In this document: piece by piece, positions 42,738 through 51,557 of the stretch
Layout of the letters: every line of letters begins with the position of its first letter
Numbering within the stretch: the stretch's first letter is position 1
Assembly: GCF_013408095.1 (NCBI RefSeq)
Contig: NZ_JACBZF010000002.1
Location: forward strand, 310,001 to 374,000
Direction of reading: 5' to 3'
DNA from: Novosphingobium marinum
Lineage (GTDB): Bacteria; Pseudomonadota; Alphaproteobacteria; Sphingomonadales; Sphingomonadaceae
Length of the DNA: 64,000 bases
The notes under the pieces: generated by a model
What the model saw: the letters and a program-made list of their open reading frames with translations, nothing else
What the model was told of the DNA's origin: nothing
The model's database searches: none
Translations under genes and position numbers: made by a program

Positions 42738-43592
42738 ATGACCGTGCCGCAATCAAGGCCGCGCCGCAGTGTCCTGTACCTGCCGGCCTCGAACTCACGC
42801 GCGATCGAAAAGGCCCGGACCCTCGATTGCGATTGCGTCATTCTCGACCTTGAGGATGCGGTCGCTCCCGATGCGAAGGCCGAGGCGCGCGAGAGCGCGG
42901 TGGGTGCGGTACGCGACGGCGGCTTCGGTCGGCGAGAGCTCGTCGTTCGCGTCAACGGGATCGATTCGGACTGGAGCGCCGAGGACTGCGCGGCGCTCCG
43001 CGAGGCCGCACCGGATGCGGTGTTGTTGCCGAAGATCGACGATGGAGAAGCATTGCGGGCCTATCGCGCGATGCTCGGAGGCGACATCGCGTTATGGGCG
43101 ATGATCGAGACCGCCCGGTCGATGTTGTCGCTCAGGGAAATCGCGCAGGCATCGAACGACTTCGGAGTGACGTGCTGGGTCATGGGGACAAACGACCTGG
43201 TAAAGGAGCTCGACGCCGTTCCGCCTGCCGATCGCTCGAGCCTCATGCCGTTCCTCGCCATGTCGGTGGCTGCGGCGCGCGGCTACGGGATCGAGATCAT
43301 CGACGGGGTCTACAACGCGTTCGACGATATCGCAGGCTTCGAACGCGAATGCGCTCAGGGTGTAGCGCTGGGGTTCGGCGGCAAGACCCTGATCCACCCG
43401 CGCCAGATCGATCCGTGCAACCGCGCTTTCTCGCCGTCGGGCGAGGAAGTGGAATGGTCGCGCAAGGTGGTCGCAGCGTTCGACCGGCCCGAAAATGCCG
43501 ACAAGGGCGCGCTCAAGGTCGAGGGTCGCATGGTCGAGCGGCTGCACCTGGCGCGCGCGCAAAAGGTGCTGGCCGTCACCGGCGAAGCCTGA
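42738..43592 (+). CDS. HpcH/HpaI aldolase or citrate lyase beta (CitE)-like protein
   Basis: This 284-residue TIM-barrel protein has SVLYLPASN, CVILDLEDAVAPDAKAEAR, PKIDDGE, WAMIETARSML and GFGGKTLIHPRQI, the CoA-lyase motifs of the CitE/malyl-CoA lyase group. It may cleave or hydrolyse a 3-hydroxyacyl-CoA such as malyl- or citramalyl-CoA. GGGGAGAATC precedes the ATG. It follows the PhyH gene by 90 bp. Confidence 0.87.
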   Translation: MTVPQSRPRRSVLYLPASNSRAIEKARTLDCDCVILDLEDAVAPDAKAEARESAVGAVRDGGFGRRELVVRVNGIDSDWSAEDCAALREAAPDAVLLPKIDDGEALRAYRAMLGGDIALWAMIETARSMLSLREIAQASNDFGVTCWVMGTNDLVKELDAVPPADRSSLMPFLAMSVAAARGYGIEIIDGVYNAFDDIAGFERECAQGVALGFGGKTLIHPRQIDPCNRAFSPSGEEVEWSRKVVAAFDRPENADKGALKVEGRMVERLHLARAQKVLAVTGEA

Positions 43593-43604
43593 GCGAACGC
43601 TACC

Positions 43605-44402
43605 TCAGTCTCCGGTAAAGCGCGGTTCGCGCCTTTCGAGCAGGGCGTTGATCCCTTCCATGTGATCGTCGCCGAGGTGCATCAGCGGCTGGGTGGAAGC
43701 GGCAAGGTCCAGCGCGGCATCGTATCCCAGCGTCTGGCCCTGCCGCATCATGCGCTTGGTAAGGCGTAACGCGTGCGGGGGCATCCTGGCTATGCGCTCG
43801 GCCAGTTCGAATGCCGAGTCCAGCAGCGCGTCCTGGCCGACCACGCGACTGACGAGGCCCCACTCGCAAGCGGTCCGCGCATCGATTATGTCTCCGGTGT
43901 AGAGCAGTTCGGCAGCGCGGGACGGACCGACGATCCGGGGCAGGATCCACGTCCCGCCGTCTCCCGGCACCAGGCCGATTTTTAGGAACGTCACGCCGAA
44001 CCGCGCCTCGTCAGAAGCGATGCGCATGTCGCAAAGGCAGGCGACGTCGCAGCCCAGACCGATCGCCGGGCCGTTGACCGCGGCTATCAGGGGAACGTCG
44101 AGCCCGTGGATCGCGCGGGCGATGCGGTGGACGTTGGTTCGATAGAAGTTGCGCAGGTCCACTGCGCTGCCGCCGAACCCTTCGGTCCGGTCGCGCATTG
44201 CCTTGACGTTGCCACCGGCGGAGAAGGCGCGGCCCGCTCCGGTAAGGATTGCGCAGCGCACTTCGATATCGTCGTTCAACGCCTCGCAGGCTGCGGCGAA
44301 TTCGGCTCCATCGCCTTCGGCACCCAGGGCGTTCAGCGTGTCGGGCCGGTCGAGTGTGAGTATCGCGACGTGGCCGCGCTTTTCGATCCTGAGAATAGCC
44401 AA
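43605..44402 (-). CDS. Enoyl-CoA hydratase/isomerase family protein
   Basis: This 265-residue crotonase has the oxyanion-hole segments AFSAGGNVK and NGPAIGLGCDVACLCDMRIAS, with the catalytic-glutamate region FLKIGLVPGDGGTWILPR. It probably hydrates an enoyl-CoA in the degradative route of this locus. TTG 44402 is chosen as start because GGGAG lies 6 bases upstream; the frame extends to another TTG at 44441. Confidence 0.88.
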   Translation of the reverse strand: MAILRIEKRGHVAILTLDRPDTLNALGAEGDGAEFAAACEALNDDIEVRCAILTGAGRAFSAGGNVKAMRDRTEGFGGSAVDLRNFYRTNVHRIARAIHGLDVPLIAAVNGPAIGLGCDVACLCDMRIASDEARFGVTFLKIGLVPGDGGTWILPRIVGPSRAAELLYTGDIIDARTACEWGLVSRVVGQDALLDSAFELAERIARMPPHALRLTKRMMRQGQTLGYDAALDLAASTQPLMHLGDDHMEGINALLERREPRFTGD

Positions 44403-44464
44403 TTCGGTCTCCCTAGCCGCAAAGCTCCGGCTTAGCGGCAAGAGGAGCGATCAGGAACCGCCGG

Positions 44465-45670
44465 TTACTCGCCGGCGTCAGGATTTTCGCGCTTCCACTG
44501 CTTCTTGATCTTCTTGGCAAGGCTCCACTTGTGGACTTCGGTGGGGCCGTCGTAGATTCGGAAAGCGCGGATTTCGCGGAAAACCTGCTCGACGATGGTT
44601 TCCTCGGTCACGCCGGTCCCGCCCATTACCTGCACGCAGTTGTCGGCCACTTCCATCAGGGCTTCGGCAACCCAGGCCTTGGTCATGGAGCTTTCGGTCG
44701 TGCCGAGCGATCCGGTGTCCAGGACGCTGGCGCACCAGTCGATCATCAGTTCGGCCTGCTTGAGCAGTATCTTGTTGTCTGCGAGCTTGAAGCCCACGCC
44801 CTCATGGTCGATCAGCAGCTTGCCGAAGGCCTTGCGGCGGCAGGTGTAATCGACCGCGATCTCCTGCGCACGAATGCACGCACCAAGCCAGCGCATGCAG
44901 TGCGAAAGGCGGGCGGGCGACAGGCGGACCTGTGCGTAAGTGAAACCCTCGCCGCTCTCGCCGAGCATCTGGGTCGCCGGCACGCGCAGGTTGTCGATCG
45001 TCACGTTGGCGTGGCCGCCGGGCATCGAATTGTCGATCGTGTTGGGGACCCAGTCGATCCTGATCGCGGGGTCGGGGAGGTCGACAAGGAACATGCACGC
45101 GCCCTCGTCCGACTTTGCCATGACGATGCCGACCTTTGCGCCCTGTGCGCCGGTGATGAAGCGCTTTTTGCCGTTGATGACCCAGTGATTGCCGTCAGGC
45201 TTGCAGGTGGTGAACATCATCGAGGGGTCGGAACCGGCGCCGCCCTCTTCGGCGGGCTCGGTCATGAAAAAGGCCGAGCGCGCATCGCCGGACACCATCT
45301 TCCTCAGGAATTTTTCCTTCAGTTCCGGGCTGCCGACCTTGCCGAGCAGGTACATGTTGCCTTCGTCGGGCGCGCAGGTGTTGCAGGCTAGCGGCCCGAG
45401 CGGGGAAAGGCCCGAGCGAATGAGGACGACAGCGGTTTCGCGCTGCGAAAGATGCGAGCCGTCCTCGAGGATGTGCGGGGTGAGGACGCCGGCCGCGCGG
45501 GCCTTCTCGCGAAGTTCGGTGACCAGTTCCTCGGTTGGAGCGCCGTGATGGTCGCGACGGGAATCCTTCTCGTAGGGTATCACGACCTCGCGAACGAACC
45601 GCTCGACCTTGTCCGCGATCTCAGCGGTCTTCTCGGGGCCCACGCCTTCGTACGGTCCGGCGACTTCCAT
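44465..45670 (-). CDS. Acyl-CoA dehydrogenase
   Basis: This 401-residue FAD enzyme has FFMTEPAEEGGAGSDPS (FAD and substrate contacts), NHWVINGKKRFITGA, the C-terminal helical domain and VMGGTGVTEETIVEQVFREIR near the end. It oxidises an acyl-CoA to the enoyl-CoA that the adjacent hydratase could use. ATG 45670 gives the family length; the longer frame to 45808 has no support. The two genes lie 62 bp apart and share orientation. Confidence 0.92.
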   Translation of the reverse strand: MEVAGPYEGVGPEKTAEIADKVERFVREVVIPYEKDSRRDHHGAPTEELVTELREKARAAGVLTPHILEDGSHLSQRETAVVLIRSGLSPLGPLACNTCAPDEGNMYLLGKVGSPELKEKFLRKMVSGDARSAFFMTEPAEEGGAGSDPSMMFTTCKPDGNHWVINGKKRFITGAQGAKVGIVMAKSDEGACMFLVDLPDPAIRIDWVPNTIDNSMPGGHANVTIDNLRVPATQMLGESGEGFTYAQVRLSPARLSHCMRWLGACIRAQEIAVDYTCRRKAFGKLLIDHEGVGFKLADNKILLKQAELMIDWCASVLDTGSLGTTESSMTKAWVAEALMEVADNCVQVMGGTGVTEETIVEQVFREIRAFRIYDGPTEVHKWSLAKKIKKQWKRENPDAGE

Positions 45671-45810
45671 GATGATACCTTTCTTTTTCGTGTTTGGGCA
45701 CGGTCGGAGTTGCGCAGCCGATAGGGTCGCGCCGCGCCGGCCGATACTGGTCATTTTGCAAGCCGCCGAACGCGGCCCGGGGCCGACAGGATACGGCCGG
45801 CCCAACAAGA

Positions 45811-46599
45811 CTACTCGCGGGGAAGCGCTTTCTTTTCCTTGTCCGAACTCAATTCGGCGAGGATGTCGTCGGCGGGCGAGGATTTCGTCCCGTCCGGGAG
45901 TGCTCCGGCATTCGGTCGACGACCGACGATTTCGCCCATGATGTCGTCGGCCGAGGAGGTCCTGCCGCCGATCCCGGCTTCGAGGAGCTGGCGATCGAGG
46001 TCGGCGCCCGATTCCAGCGCCTCCAGTTCCTCGCCCGCTTCCAGCCGGGCGGCCATCTGCGCCTGGCGCTCGCGGATGCGGTCGAGCGAATTGACCGCGC
46101 TGCCCAGCTTTGAATTCACGCCGGAATGGGTCGAGGCGATCGCTTTCTGCGCCTTCTGCAGCGATTCGGTCGCCTTCACGCTTTCGACTTCGCGCTTCAT
46201 GGCGGAAATGCGCTGCTCGGTCTCCTTCACCGTGCGCATCATCGCCTGCTGCTGTCTCTGCATCTGGTCGAGATCGGCCTCGTCGCGAGCGAGGTCGGTG
46301 CGCGTCGTCGCCACCCGCTCGGCAAGGCCGCGCGCAAGGTCCTCACGCCCGGCGTCCATGGCGGCGCGCGCATTATCGATGTCGCGCGATTCCTTGGAGC
46401 GCAGGTCCGCGATCCGCTTCTCGGTTCGCTTGGCGGTGGCCATCATGCCCGCAAGGTCGCTGCGCGCCTTGCGCAGCGCACTGTCGGCATCGCGCAGTTC
46501 CTGGTCGAGGATTCGCAGCGCCTGGCTGTCGACGACCGATTCAGCCGCCTCGTTCGCGCCGCCGCGAACGGCGGTGAAAAGCTTGCCCCAAACGCTCAT
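45811..46599 (-). CDS. yjfJ: PspA/IM30-family protein YjfJ
   Basis: This 262-residue protein is almost entirely coiled coil from about 20 to 210, with a charged tail, typical of PspA/IM30/Vipp1-like membrane-remodelling proteins. It begins MSVWGKLFTAVRGGANEAAESVV. Its ATG overlaps the YjfI stop by 4 bp. In E. coli the orthologous gene lies in the yjfIJKLMC cluster. A role at the membrane under stress is expected from the family. Confidence 0.88.
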   Translation of the reverse strand: MSVWGKLFTAVRGGANEAAESVVDSQALRILDQELRDADSALRKARSDLAGMMATAKRTEKRIADLRSKESRDIDNARAAMDAGREDLARGLAERVATTRTDLARDEADLDQMQRQQQAMMRTVKETEQRISAMKREVESVKATESLQKAQKAIASTHSGVNSKLGSAVNSLDRIRERQAQMAARLEAGEELEALESGADLDRQLLEAGIGGRTSSADDIMGEIVGRRPNAGALPDGTKSSPADDILAELSSDKEKKALPRE

Positions 46600-47072
46600 G
46601 CCACTTCCCCCATCCGGGCTTCGTCGCCACCGGCTTCGATCCATTCGCCGACCCATTCCGCGGCATCGACCGCATTGGCGGCCAGTACCGCCACTTCCTC
46701 GACCAGCGCCTCGGCATCGGAAAGCGCAGAGAGAGAGCCGAACAGCTCGTACCATTCCGCACCGCCGACTTTCGTGAGGCCGAAAGTGGACAGCGGGATC
46801 AGCTTGTGGACCGAGAGCAACATCCGCTCGAACGACTCGCGGTTGGGAATATCGGCGGCAGGCGCGATCAGCACGCTCGCGAGGATCTGCTCGCCGCTCG
46901 CGGTCAGCAGCACGTCGAGGTCGCCTCGCTCCTTCAAGGTGACGCGAAGCACTTCGCTTTCCCCTTCGACCGTGACGTCCACATCCCCGAGAGCCTCGGG
47001 ATCGGATGCGAAGAGTTCGGTCATGCCGGAGATGTCCCAGCCATGCGCCGGAACCGGCCAGTCTTCCTTCAT
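46596..47072 (-). CDS. yjfI: YjfI-like DUF2170 protein
   Basis: This 158-residue acidic protein has VDVTVEGESEVLRVTLKERGDLDVLL and an LVHKLIPLSTFGLTKV-like segment, characteristic of DUF2170. It has no known activity. It is first in a two-gene unit with the PspA-like gene and is divergent from the channel gene, with 92 bp between them for both promoters. GGGAGCAAAG precedes ATG 47072. Confidence 0.8.
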   Translation of the reverse strand: MKEDWPVPAHGWDISGMTELFASDPEALGDVDVTVEGESEVLRVTLKERGDLDVLLTASGEQILASVLIAPAADIPNRESFERMLLSVHKLIPLSTFGLTKVGGAEWYELFGSLSALSDAEALVEEVAVLAANAVDAAEWVGEWIEAGGDEARMGEVA

Positions 47073-47164
47073 CTTTGCTCCCTCGTCATGACAGCCCGCT
47101 TGCATGGGCCTTGCATCGCGGCCACTCTCTACATGAGGGCCAATCCTAAGCAAAGCATGACCTG

Positions 47165-48229
47165 ATGCCGATCATCCGAACTATCTGGCAGCGCGTGTAC
47201 ATTGCCTTCGCGGAGCTTTCGTGGGCGGCGCTGGGGGCGGCATTCCTGCTTCACGGCATCGCGACATGGATCCTGCTGGCGGCGACGGGGGAAACCGACC
47301 TGACGGGCCATGCCGTCACGTTCCTCTATTACTACGTCACGACCGCGACGACCGTGGGATACGGCGACCTCTCGCCATCGGGGCAAGCGGGGCGCCTCGC
47401 GACGCTGATTTTCGTGCTGCCGGGATCGATTGCCCTGTTTACGGCCTTTCTGGGCAAGGCGGTCGCCGATATAGGTGCTTTCTGGAGGCGTAACTTGAAC
47501 GGACTTGGCGATTTCGGCGACCGCGCGGGCCACACCATCGTTGTTGGATGGCAGGGCATGCGCACGCGCAAGCTGGTAGAGGGACTGCTCGACGATGCGC
47601 TTTCCGGAGAGAAGCCGATCCTGCTCGCGCCCGGTCTCGAGCACAACCCGATGCCCCAGCGCATCGATTTCATCCTTGCCGACAACCTGTCCGACGCGCT
47701 CAGCTTCAGGCGCGCCGGGGCGGAAGGGGCATCGGTGATCGTCGTGCGCGGGAAGGACGATGACGAGACCCTGGCTGCTACCCTGGCTGCCCGCGCCGCA
47801 GCGCCCGATGCCCGGGTGGTTGCGCATTTCGAGGATGAGGGCGCGGCAAAGCTCATTCGGCGGCAAGTCCATGGAGCAGAGGCGATAACCTCCGTATCCA
47901 CAGATCTTCTCGTCCGCTCGGCGCGCGATCCCGGCGCGTCGCAACTGGCGGACCTCATGTTCTCGTCGCGCACCGCCGATACGGCATACTCGCTGCAAGT
48001 TCCCTCCGGCATTGCCCCGGTTGCGTACCTCGATGCGCTGGCGGCGCTCAAGCACGGCCATGACATGACGCTGATCGGGCTCAACAAGGCCGGCTCCGAA
48101 AAGGTCGATCTCAATTGCGCGAGCGACTGCACGATCGAAGGCGGCGACACGATCTTCTACATCGCGGACGAACGGTGCGATCCCCGTTCGCTCGACTGGG
48201 CCGGGGTGACGAAGCAGGTGGCAGCATGA
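47165..48229 (+). CDS. Two-TM potassium channel with TrkA-like NAD-binding domain
   Basis: This 354-residue protein has a hydrophobic helix (about 17-40), a pore loop with selectivity filter TVGYGD at 63-68 and a second helix ending near 100. A cytoplasmic Rossmann-like RCK domain (HTIVVGWQGMRTRKLV, VIVVRGKDDDETLAATLAA) and a C-terminal TrkA-C-like part follow. It is a K+ channel gated by a soluble ligand. It overlaps yjfK by 4 bp, tying ion flux to the PspA-amidoligase cluster. Confidence 0.9.
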   Translation: MPIIRTIWQRVYIAFAELSWAALGAAFLLHGIATWILLAATGETDLTGHAVTFLYYYVTTATTVGYGDLSPSGQAGRLATLIFVLPGSIALFTAFLGKAVADIGAFWRRNLNGLGDFGDRAGHTIVVGWQGMRTRKLVEGLLDDALSGEKPILLAPGLEHNPMPQRIDFILADNLSDALSFRRAGAEGASVIVVRGKDDDETLAATLAARAAAPDARVVAHFEDEGAAKLIRRQVHGAEAITSVSTDLLVRSARDPGASQLADLMFSSRTADTAYSLQVPSGIAPVAYLDALAALKHGHDMTLIGLNKAGSEKVDLNCASDCTIEGGDTIFYIADERCDPRSLDWAGVTKQVAA

Positions 48230-48885
48230 TCCGCAGCCTGTTCGGCGGCCGAAAGAAGGATTCGCTTCCCGAGGAGCGCGGGCCGTTCCGCTGCGCGATC
48301 AACGGGGCGTTCCATCTCGACACGCTGGGATTGCAGGCGTCGCTCGCGTCCGGCGAGCCTGCGATGGGCGCGCCGGAGAGCGGCAACTTCGTGGTCACTG
48401 CGATCGGCACGGCGCAGCTCGATGCGGGAGCGGAACTGACCCGGTATTACGACGACGAACACCGGATGCTGCAGGTGATCGCCCCGCCCGGCGCAGGACC
48501 TGAATCGATCGCGGACGTCAGCTTCTATGCCCCCTGGGACAGCGTCGTCCCGGCCGGACAAGGCGAATGGGACCGCTGGACCGGCGCGCGTGGCCTGATC
48601 GGCGCGCCGGAGTACGATGCGGACGGCATCCTGTTCACGCGCTACTGGGGAGAGGGCGAGGACCATGCGGACCTCGTCGAATTCGTCGAGAAGGTGGACG
48701 ATGGCGAAACCGCGCGTGAAATCCACCAGCGTTGCATGCTCTACGCCCGACCCGTGGGGAAGGGGGAGGAGATGTTGCTCCTCAACATCGAACGGGACCT
48801 TGCCGTCACCGCGCGGCAACAAGGTTCTTCCATCGAGTTCCTGATCGGTTACGGTCTGGGCGCGGCCGACGTCCATCGAGTCTGA
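48226..48885 (+). CDS. yjfK: YjfK-like DUF2491 protein
   Basis: This 219-residue protein contains the DUF2491 pattern: RYYDDEHRMLQVIA, WDSVVPAGQGEWDRWTGARGLIG and FTRYWGEGEDHADLVEFVE. No catalytic motif is apparent. The ATG overlaps the channel gene stop (ATGA). Its function is unknown in any organism that I can recall; conserved linkage to the cluster is the main information. Confidence 0.82.
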   Translation: MIRSLFGGRKKDSLPEERGPFRCAINGAFHLDTLGLQASLASGEPAMGAPESGNFVVTAIGTAQLDAGAELTRYYDDEHRMLQVIAPPGAGPESIADVSFYAPWDSVVPAGQGEWDRWTGARGLIGAPEYDADGILFTRYWGEGEDHADLVEFVEKVDDGETAREIHQRCMLYARPVGKGEEMLLLNIERDLAVTARQQGSSIEFLIGYGLGAADVHRV

Positions 48886-48923
48886 AAGATGGTCCTGAGG
48901 CGGATCGAGCGAGGGGGAAAGAC

Positions 48924-49325
48924 ATGTACGGATACGTAGCGGGCCTGCCGGCCTTCCTTGCCTACTTCGGAAGCGGCATTGTCCTCATTGCCTTGTTCGG
49001 CGCAATCTATTCGATGGTTACGCCGCACAAGGAATTCGCGTTGATGCGCGGTGGCAATGCGGCGGCGGCGGTTGCCTATGTCGGTGCGCTGATCGGCTTC
49101 AGCCTTGCGCTGGGATCGGCGGCTGCCAATTCGGTCTCGATCGTGGATTTCGTGATCTGGGCGGTCATCGGTGCCCTCGTGCAATTGCTGGCCTTTGCAA
49201 TCGCCGCGCTGACCCAGAAGGGACTTTCGGCGCGCATCGCTGCCGGCGAAATGGCGGCAGGCGTCTGGGCGGGCGGTGTCGCGCTCGTCGTTGGGCTGCT
49301 CAATTCCGCCTGCATGACATACTGA
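48924..49325 (+). CDS. yjfL: YjfL-like DUF350 membrane protein
   Basis: This 133-residue protein has four hydrophobic spans (about 7-31, 47-68, 77-98 and 112-130) in the DUF350 arrangement. GGGGGAAAG precedes the ATG. DUF350 proteins are paired with YjfC-type ATP-grasp enzymes in many genomes and are thought to be membrane partners of that system. Confidence 0.83.
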   Translation: MYGYVAGLPAFLAYFGSGIVLIALFGAIYSMVTPHKEFALMRGGNAAAAVAYVGALIGFSLALGSAAANSVSIVDFVIWAVIGALVQLLAFAIAALTQKGLSARIAAGEMAAGVWAGGVALVVGLLNSACMTY

Positions 49326-49346
49326 CCCTTGGCGGAGGAGCCGAAA

Positions 49347-49910
49347 ATGGACCCCAACCGCAATCGCCGCCGCTTCACCAGCCGCAAGCGCCCGCGTCTC
49401 GTACTTGGCGGCATCGCCGTGGCGAGCATCGGGCTGTCGGGTTGCGGGCAGGAACCCGAGGTCACCGATGCGCGGTTCACCACGGTCAGCGAATGCACGA
49501 AGGCGGGATACCCGTCGGACCTGTGCCAATCGTCCTACAGCGCCGCACTTTCTGAGCATCAGCAGAGCGCGCCCGCCTTCCAGACGCGGGATGAATGCCG
49601 CGAAGAGTGGGGCGAGAACTCCTGTCAGCAGGTCTACCGCCCGACCGGCAGCGTCTTCATCCCGGCGCTTGCGGGCTTCGTACTTGGGCGCATGGCCCAG
49701 CGCGACTACATGCGCTACGGCTCGGCGAACTACTACGGAGGCGGCTACTACGGCACACCGATCTACCGCAATCGCGGCGGCGGGACAGTCACGGTCGGAC
49801 GCGGCACCGGCGGGACGATCACCAAGACCCCGGTCAACGTGAACACCACGACGGTGGCGCGAAGCGGTTTCGGCGGGCGCGGCTTTTCGCGCGGCGGTTT
49901 CGGCGGCTGA
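49347..49910 (+). CDS. yjfM: YjfM-like DUF1190 lipoprotein
   Basis: This 187-residue protein has an arginine-rich start, a hydrophobic stretch and a lipobox-like IGLSGCG near residue 33. Cysteine-containing repeats (VSECTKAGYPSDLCQSSY, RDECREEWGENSCQQVY) and a Gly/Tyr/Arg-rich tail (YYGGGYYG, GFGGRGFSRGGFGG) follow. It fits DUF1190. ATG 49347 follows GGAGGAG. It is probably exported and anchored. Confidence 0.82.
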   Translation: MDPNRNRRRFTSRKRPRLVLGGIAVASIGLSGCGQEPEVTDARFTTVSECTKAGYPSDLCQSSYSAALSEHQQSAPAFQTRDECREEWGENSCQQVYRPTGSVFIPALAGFVLGRMAQRDYMRYGSANYYGGGYYGTPIYRNRGGGTVTVGRGTGGTITKTPVNVNTTTVARSGFGGRGFSRGGFGG

Positions 49911-49927
49911 TCTGCCCGGCGGCGGCA

Positions 49928-51082
49928 ATGCGGCGTATTCCGGTACCTGCAAGGCCCGACTGGCGGGACAAGGCCGCCGAGGCGGGGTTCGGCTTCCATG
50001 AAATGTACGGCGAACCCTATTGGGTCGACGACGCCGCTTATGCCTTCACACTAGCGCAGATCGAAGACGATATCGAGGCGCCCTCGGAAACGCTTCACGA
50101 GATGTGCATGGCGCTCGTCGAGGAAGTCGTCGCGGAGCCGAGGCTGCTCGAGCGCCTGAGCATTCCGCCTGACCGGCACGACCTGATCGTCGAGAGCTGG
50201 AAGAACGGCGACCGCCACCTCTACGGTCGCTTCGATCTTGCCTATCGCGGGGACGGGCCTGCAAAGCTGCTCGAATACAATGCGGACACGCCGACTTCGA
50301 TCTTCGAGGCTGCCTATTTCCAGTACAACTGGCTTGTCGACCAGATCGAGGCTGGCGCGCTTCCCGACGGAACGGACCAGTTCAACTACCTGCAGGAAAG
50401 CCTCATCGAGGCATTTTCGACCATTCCGGCCGACCGGACATTCCACTTCGCCTGCTGGGAAGCGAACGAGGAGGATCGCGGCACCTGCGGTTACCTGATG
50501 GATTGCGCCGCGCAGGCCGGCCATGCGGTCGAGATGATCGATATCCGTGCAATCGGCGTGGACACGCAGGGACGCTTCAGCGACCGGTCCGACAGGACCA
50601 TCGATCGCTGCTTCAAGCTCTATCCCTGGGAGGACATGCTGCGCGAACCTTTCGCCGCGCACCTGAAGCCGGGCATCTTCATCGAGCCGGCGTGGAAATC
50701 CATCCTCTCTAACAAAGCGATCCTGCCTCTGCTTTGGGAACGGCACGAAGGGCACGCGAACCTGCTTCCCGCCTACTTCGAGGGAGACCTCCGCGCCCGT
50801 GACCTGCCGCTTGCCGTATCGAAGCCCGTATTCTCACGCGAAGGGGAGAACGTGGTGGTGCTGGAGGACGGCAAGCCGGTGGAAAGCGTGCCCGGCGACT
50901 ATGGCGACGAACCGCGCATCGTGCAGGCCTTCGAGCCGCTGTTCGAGGCCGAAGGCAATTACGCCGTGCTGGGAAGCTGGATCATCGGCGACCGGGCGGC
51001 GGGCCTGGGCATGCGCGAGGATGCCTCGCGCATCACGCGCAACCTGTCGCGCTTCGTGCCGCACGTGATCGAGTCGGAGTGA
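49928..51082 (+). CDS. yjfC: Glutathionylspermidine synthase-like ATP-grasp ligase YjfC
   Basis: This 384-residue protein has the GSP-synthase family features GRFDLAYRGDGPAKLLEYNADTP, FACWEANEEDRGTCGYL, LYPWEDML, FIEPAWKSILSNKAILPLLW and a C-terminal YAVLGSWIIGDRAAGLGMRED. This family joins an amine to a carboxylate with ATP. Whether YjfC acts on polyamines, glutathione or a protein is not established. It closes the yjf genes, 17 bp after yjfM. Confidence 0.9.
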   Translation: MRRIPVPARPDWRDKAAEAGFGFHEMYGEPYWVDDAAYAFTLAQIEDDIEAPSETLHEMCMALVEEVVAEPRLLERLSIPPDRHDLIVESWKNGDRHLYGRFDLAYRGDGPAKLLEYNADTPTSIFEAAYFQYNWLVDQIEAGALPDGTDQFNYLQESLIEAFSTIPADRTFHFACWEANEEDRGTCGYLMDCAAQAGHAVEMIDIRAIGVDTQGRFSDRSDRTIDRCFKLYPWEDMLREPFAAHLKPGIFIEPAWKSILSNKAILPLLWERHEGHANLLPAYFEGDLRARDLPLAVSKPVFSREGENVVVLEDGKPVESVPGDYGDEPRIVQAFEPLFEAEGNYAVLGSWIIGDRAAGLGMREDASRITRNLSRFVPHVIESE

Positions 51083-51122
51083 TTTGCTTGCAGGCAGGGC
51101 TGCTTCGCGGCAGGATCGGTGA

Positions 51123-51539
51123 ATGCGGCAGGCCTCGACCATCCTCGATTTCGACACGAAAGGCCGCGGCTTTCTTGAAATAACCGGGGCGGTGGGCGGC
51201 TGGCTCGACCGCACCGGCATCAGAGAGGGCGTGATCCACCTGCTTTGCCGCCACACCTCGGCGTCGCTCCTCATCCAGGAGAACGCCGCGCGCGCGGTTC
51301 GTACCGATCTTGCAGCGTGGTTCGACAAGCTCGCGCCGGAAGGCGACGACTACGCACACGATGACGAGGGACCGGACGACATGCCCGCGCACCTTCGCGC
51401 GACGCTTACCGGCGTGAACCTGTCGATCCCGGTCATGGGCGGGCGGATGGCTCTTGGCACGTGGCAGGGTATCTACCTTGCCGAGCATCGCCGGGCGTCA
51501 CACAGGCGTCATATTGCGCTGAGCATGATTGGCGATTGA
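51123..51539 (+). CDS. yjbQ: YjbQ/UPF0047 family protein
   Basis: This 138-residue protein has the signature HLLCRHTSASLLIQENA, DDMPAHLRATLTG and VPVMGGR-like IPVMGGRMALGTWQGIYL. Conserved histidines suggest a metal site. Weak thiamine-phosphate-synthase activity has been described for the family, but the cellular role is unclear. It lies 40 bp after yjfC in the same direction. Confidence 0.88.
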   Translation: MRQASTILDFDTKGRGFLEITGAVGGWLDRTGIREGVIHLLCRHTSASLLIQENAARAVRTDLAAWFDKLAPEGDDYAHDDEGPDDMPAHLRATLTGVNLSIPVMGGRMALGTWQGIYLAEHRRASHRRHIALSMIGD

Positions 51540-51557
51540 ACGGGGCGGGAGGGGGAC

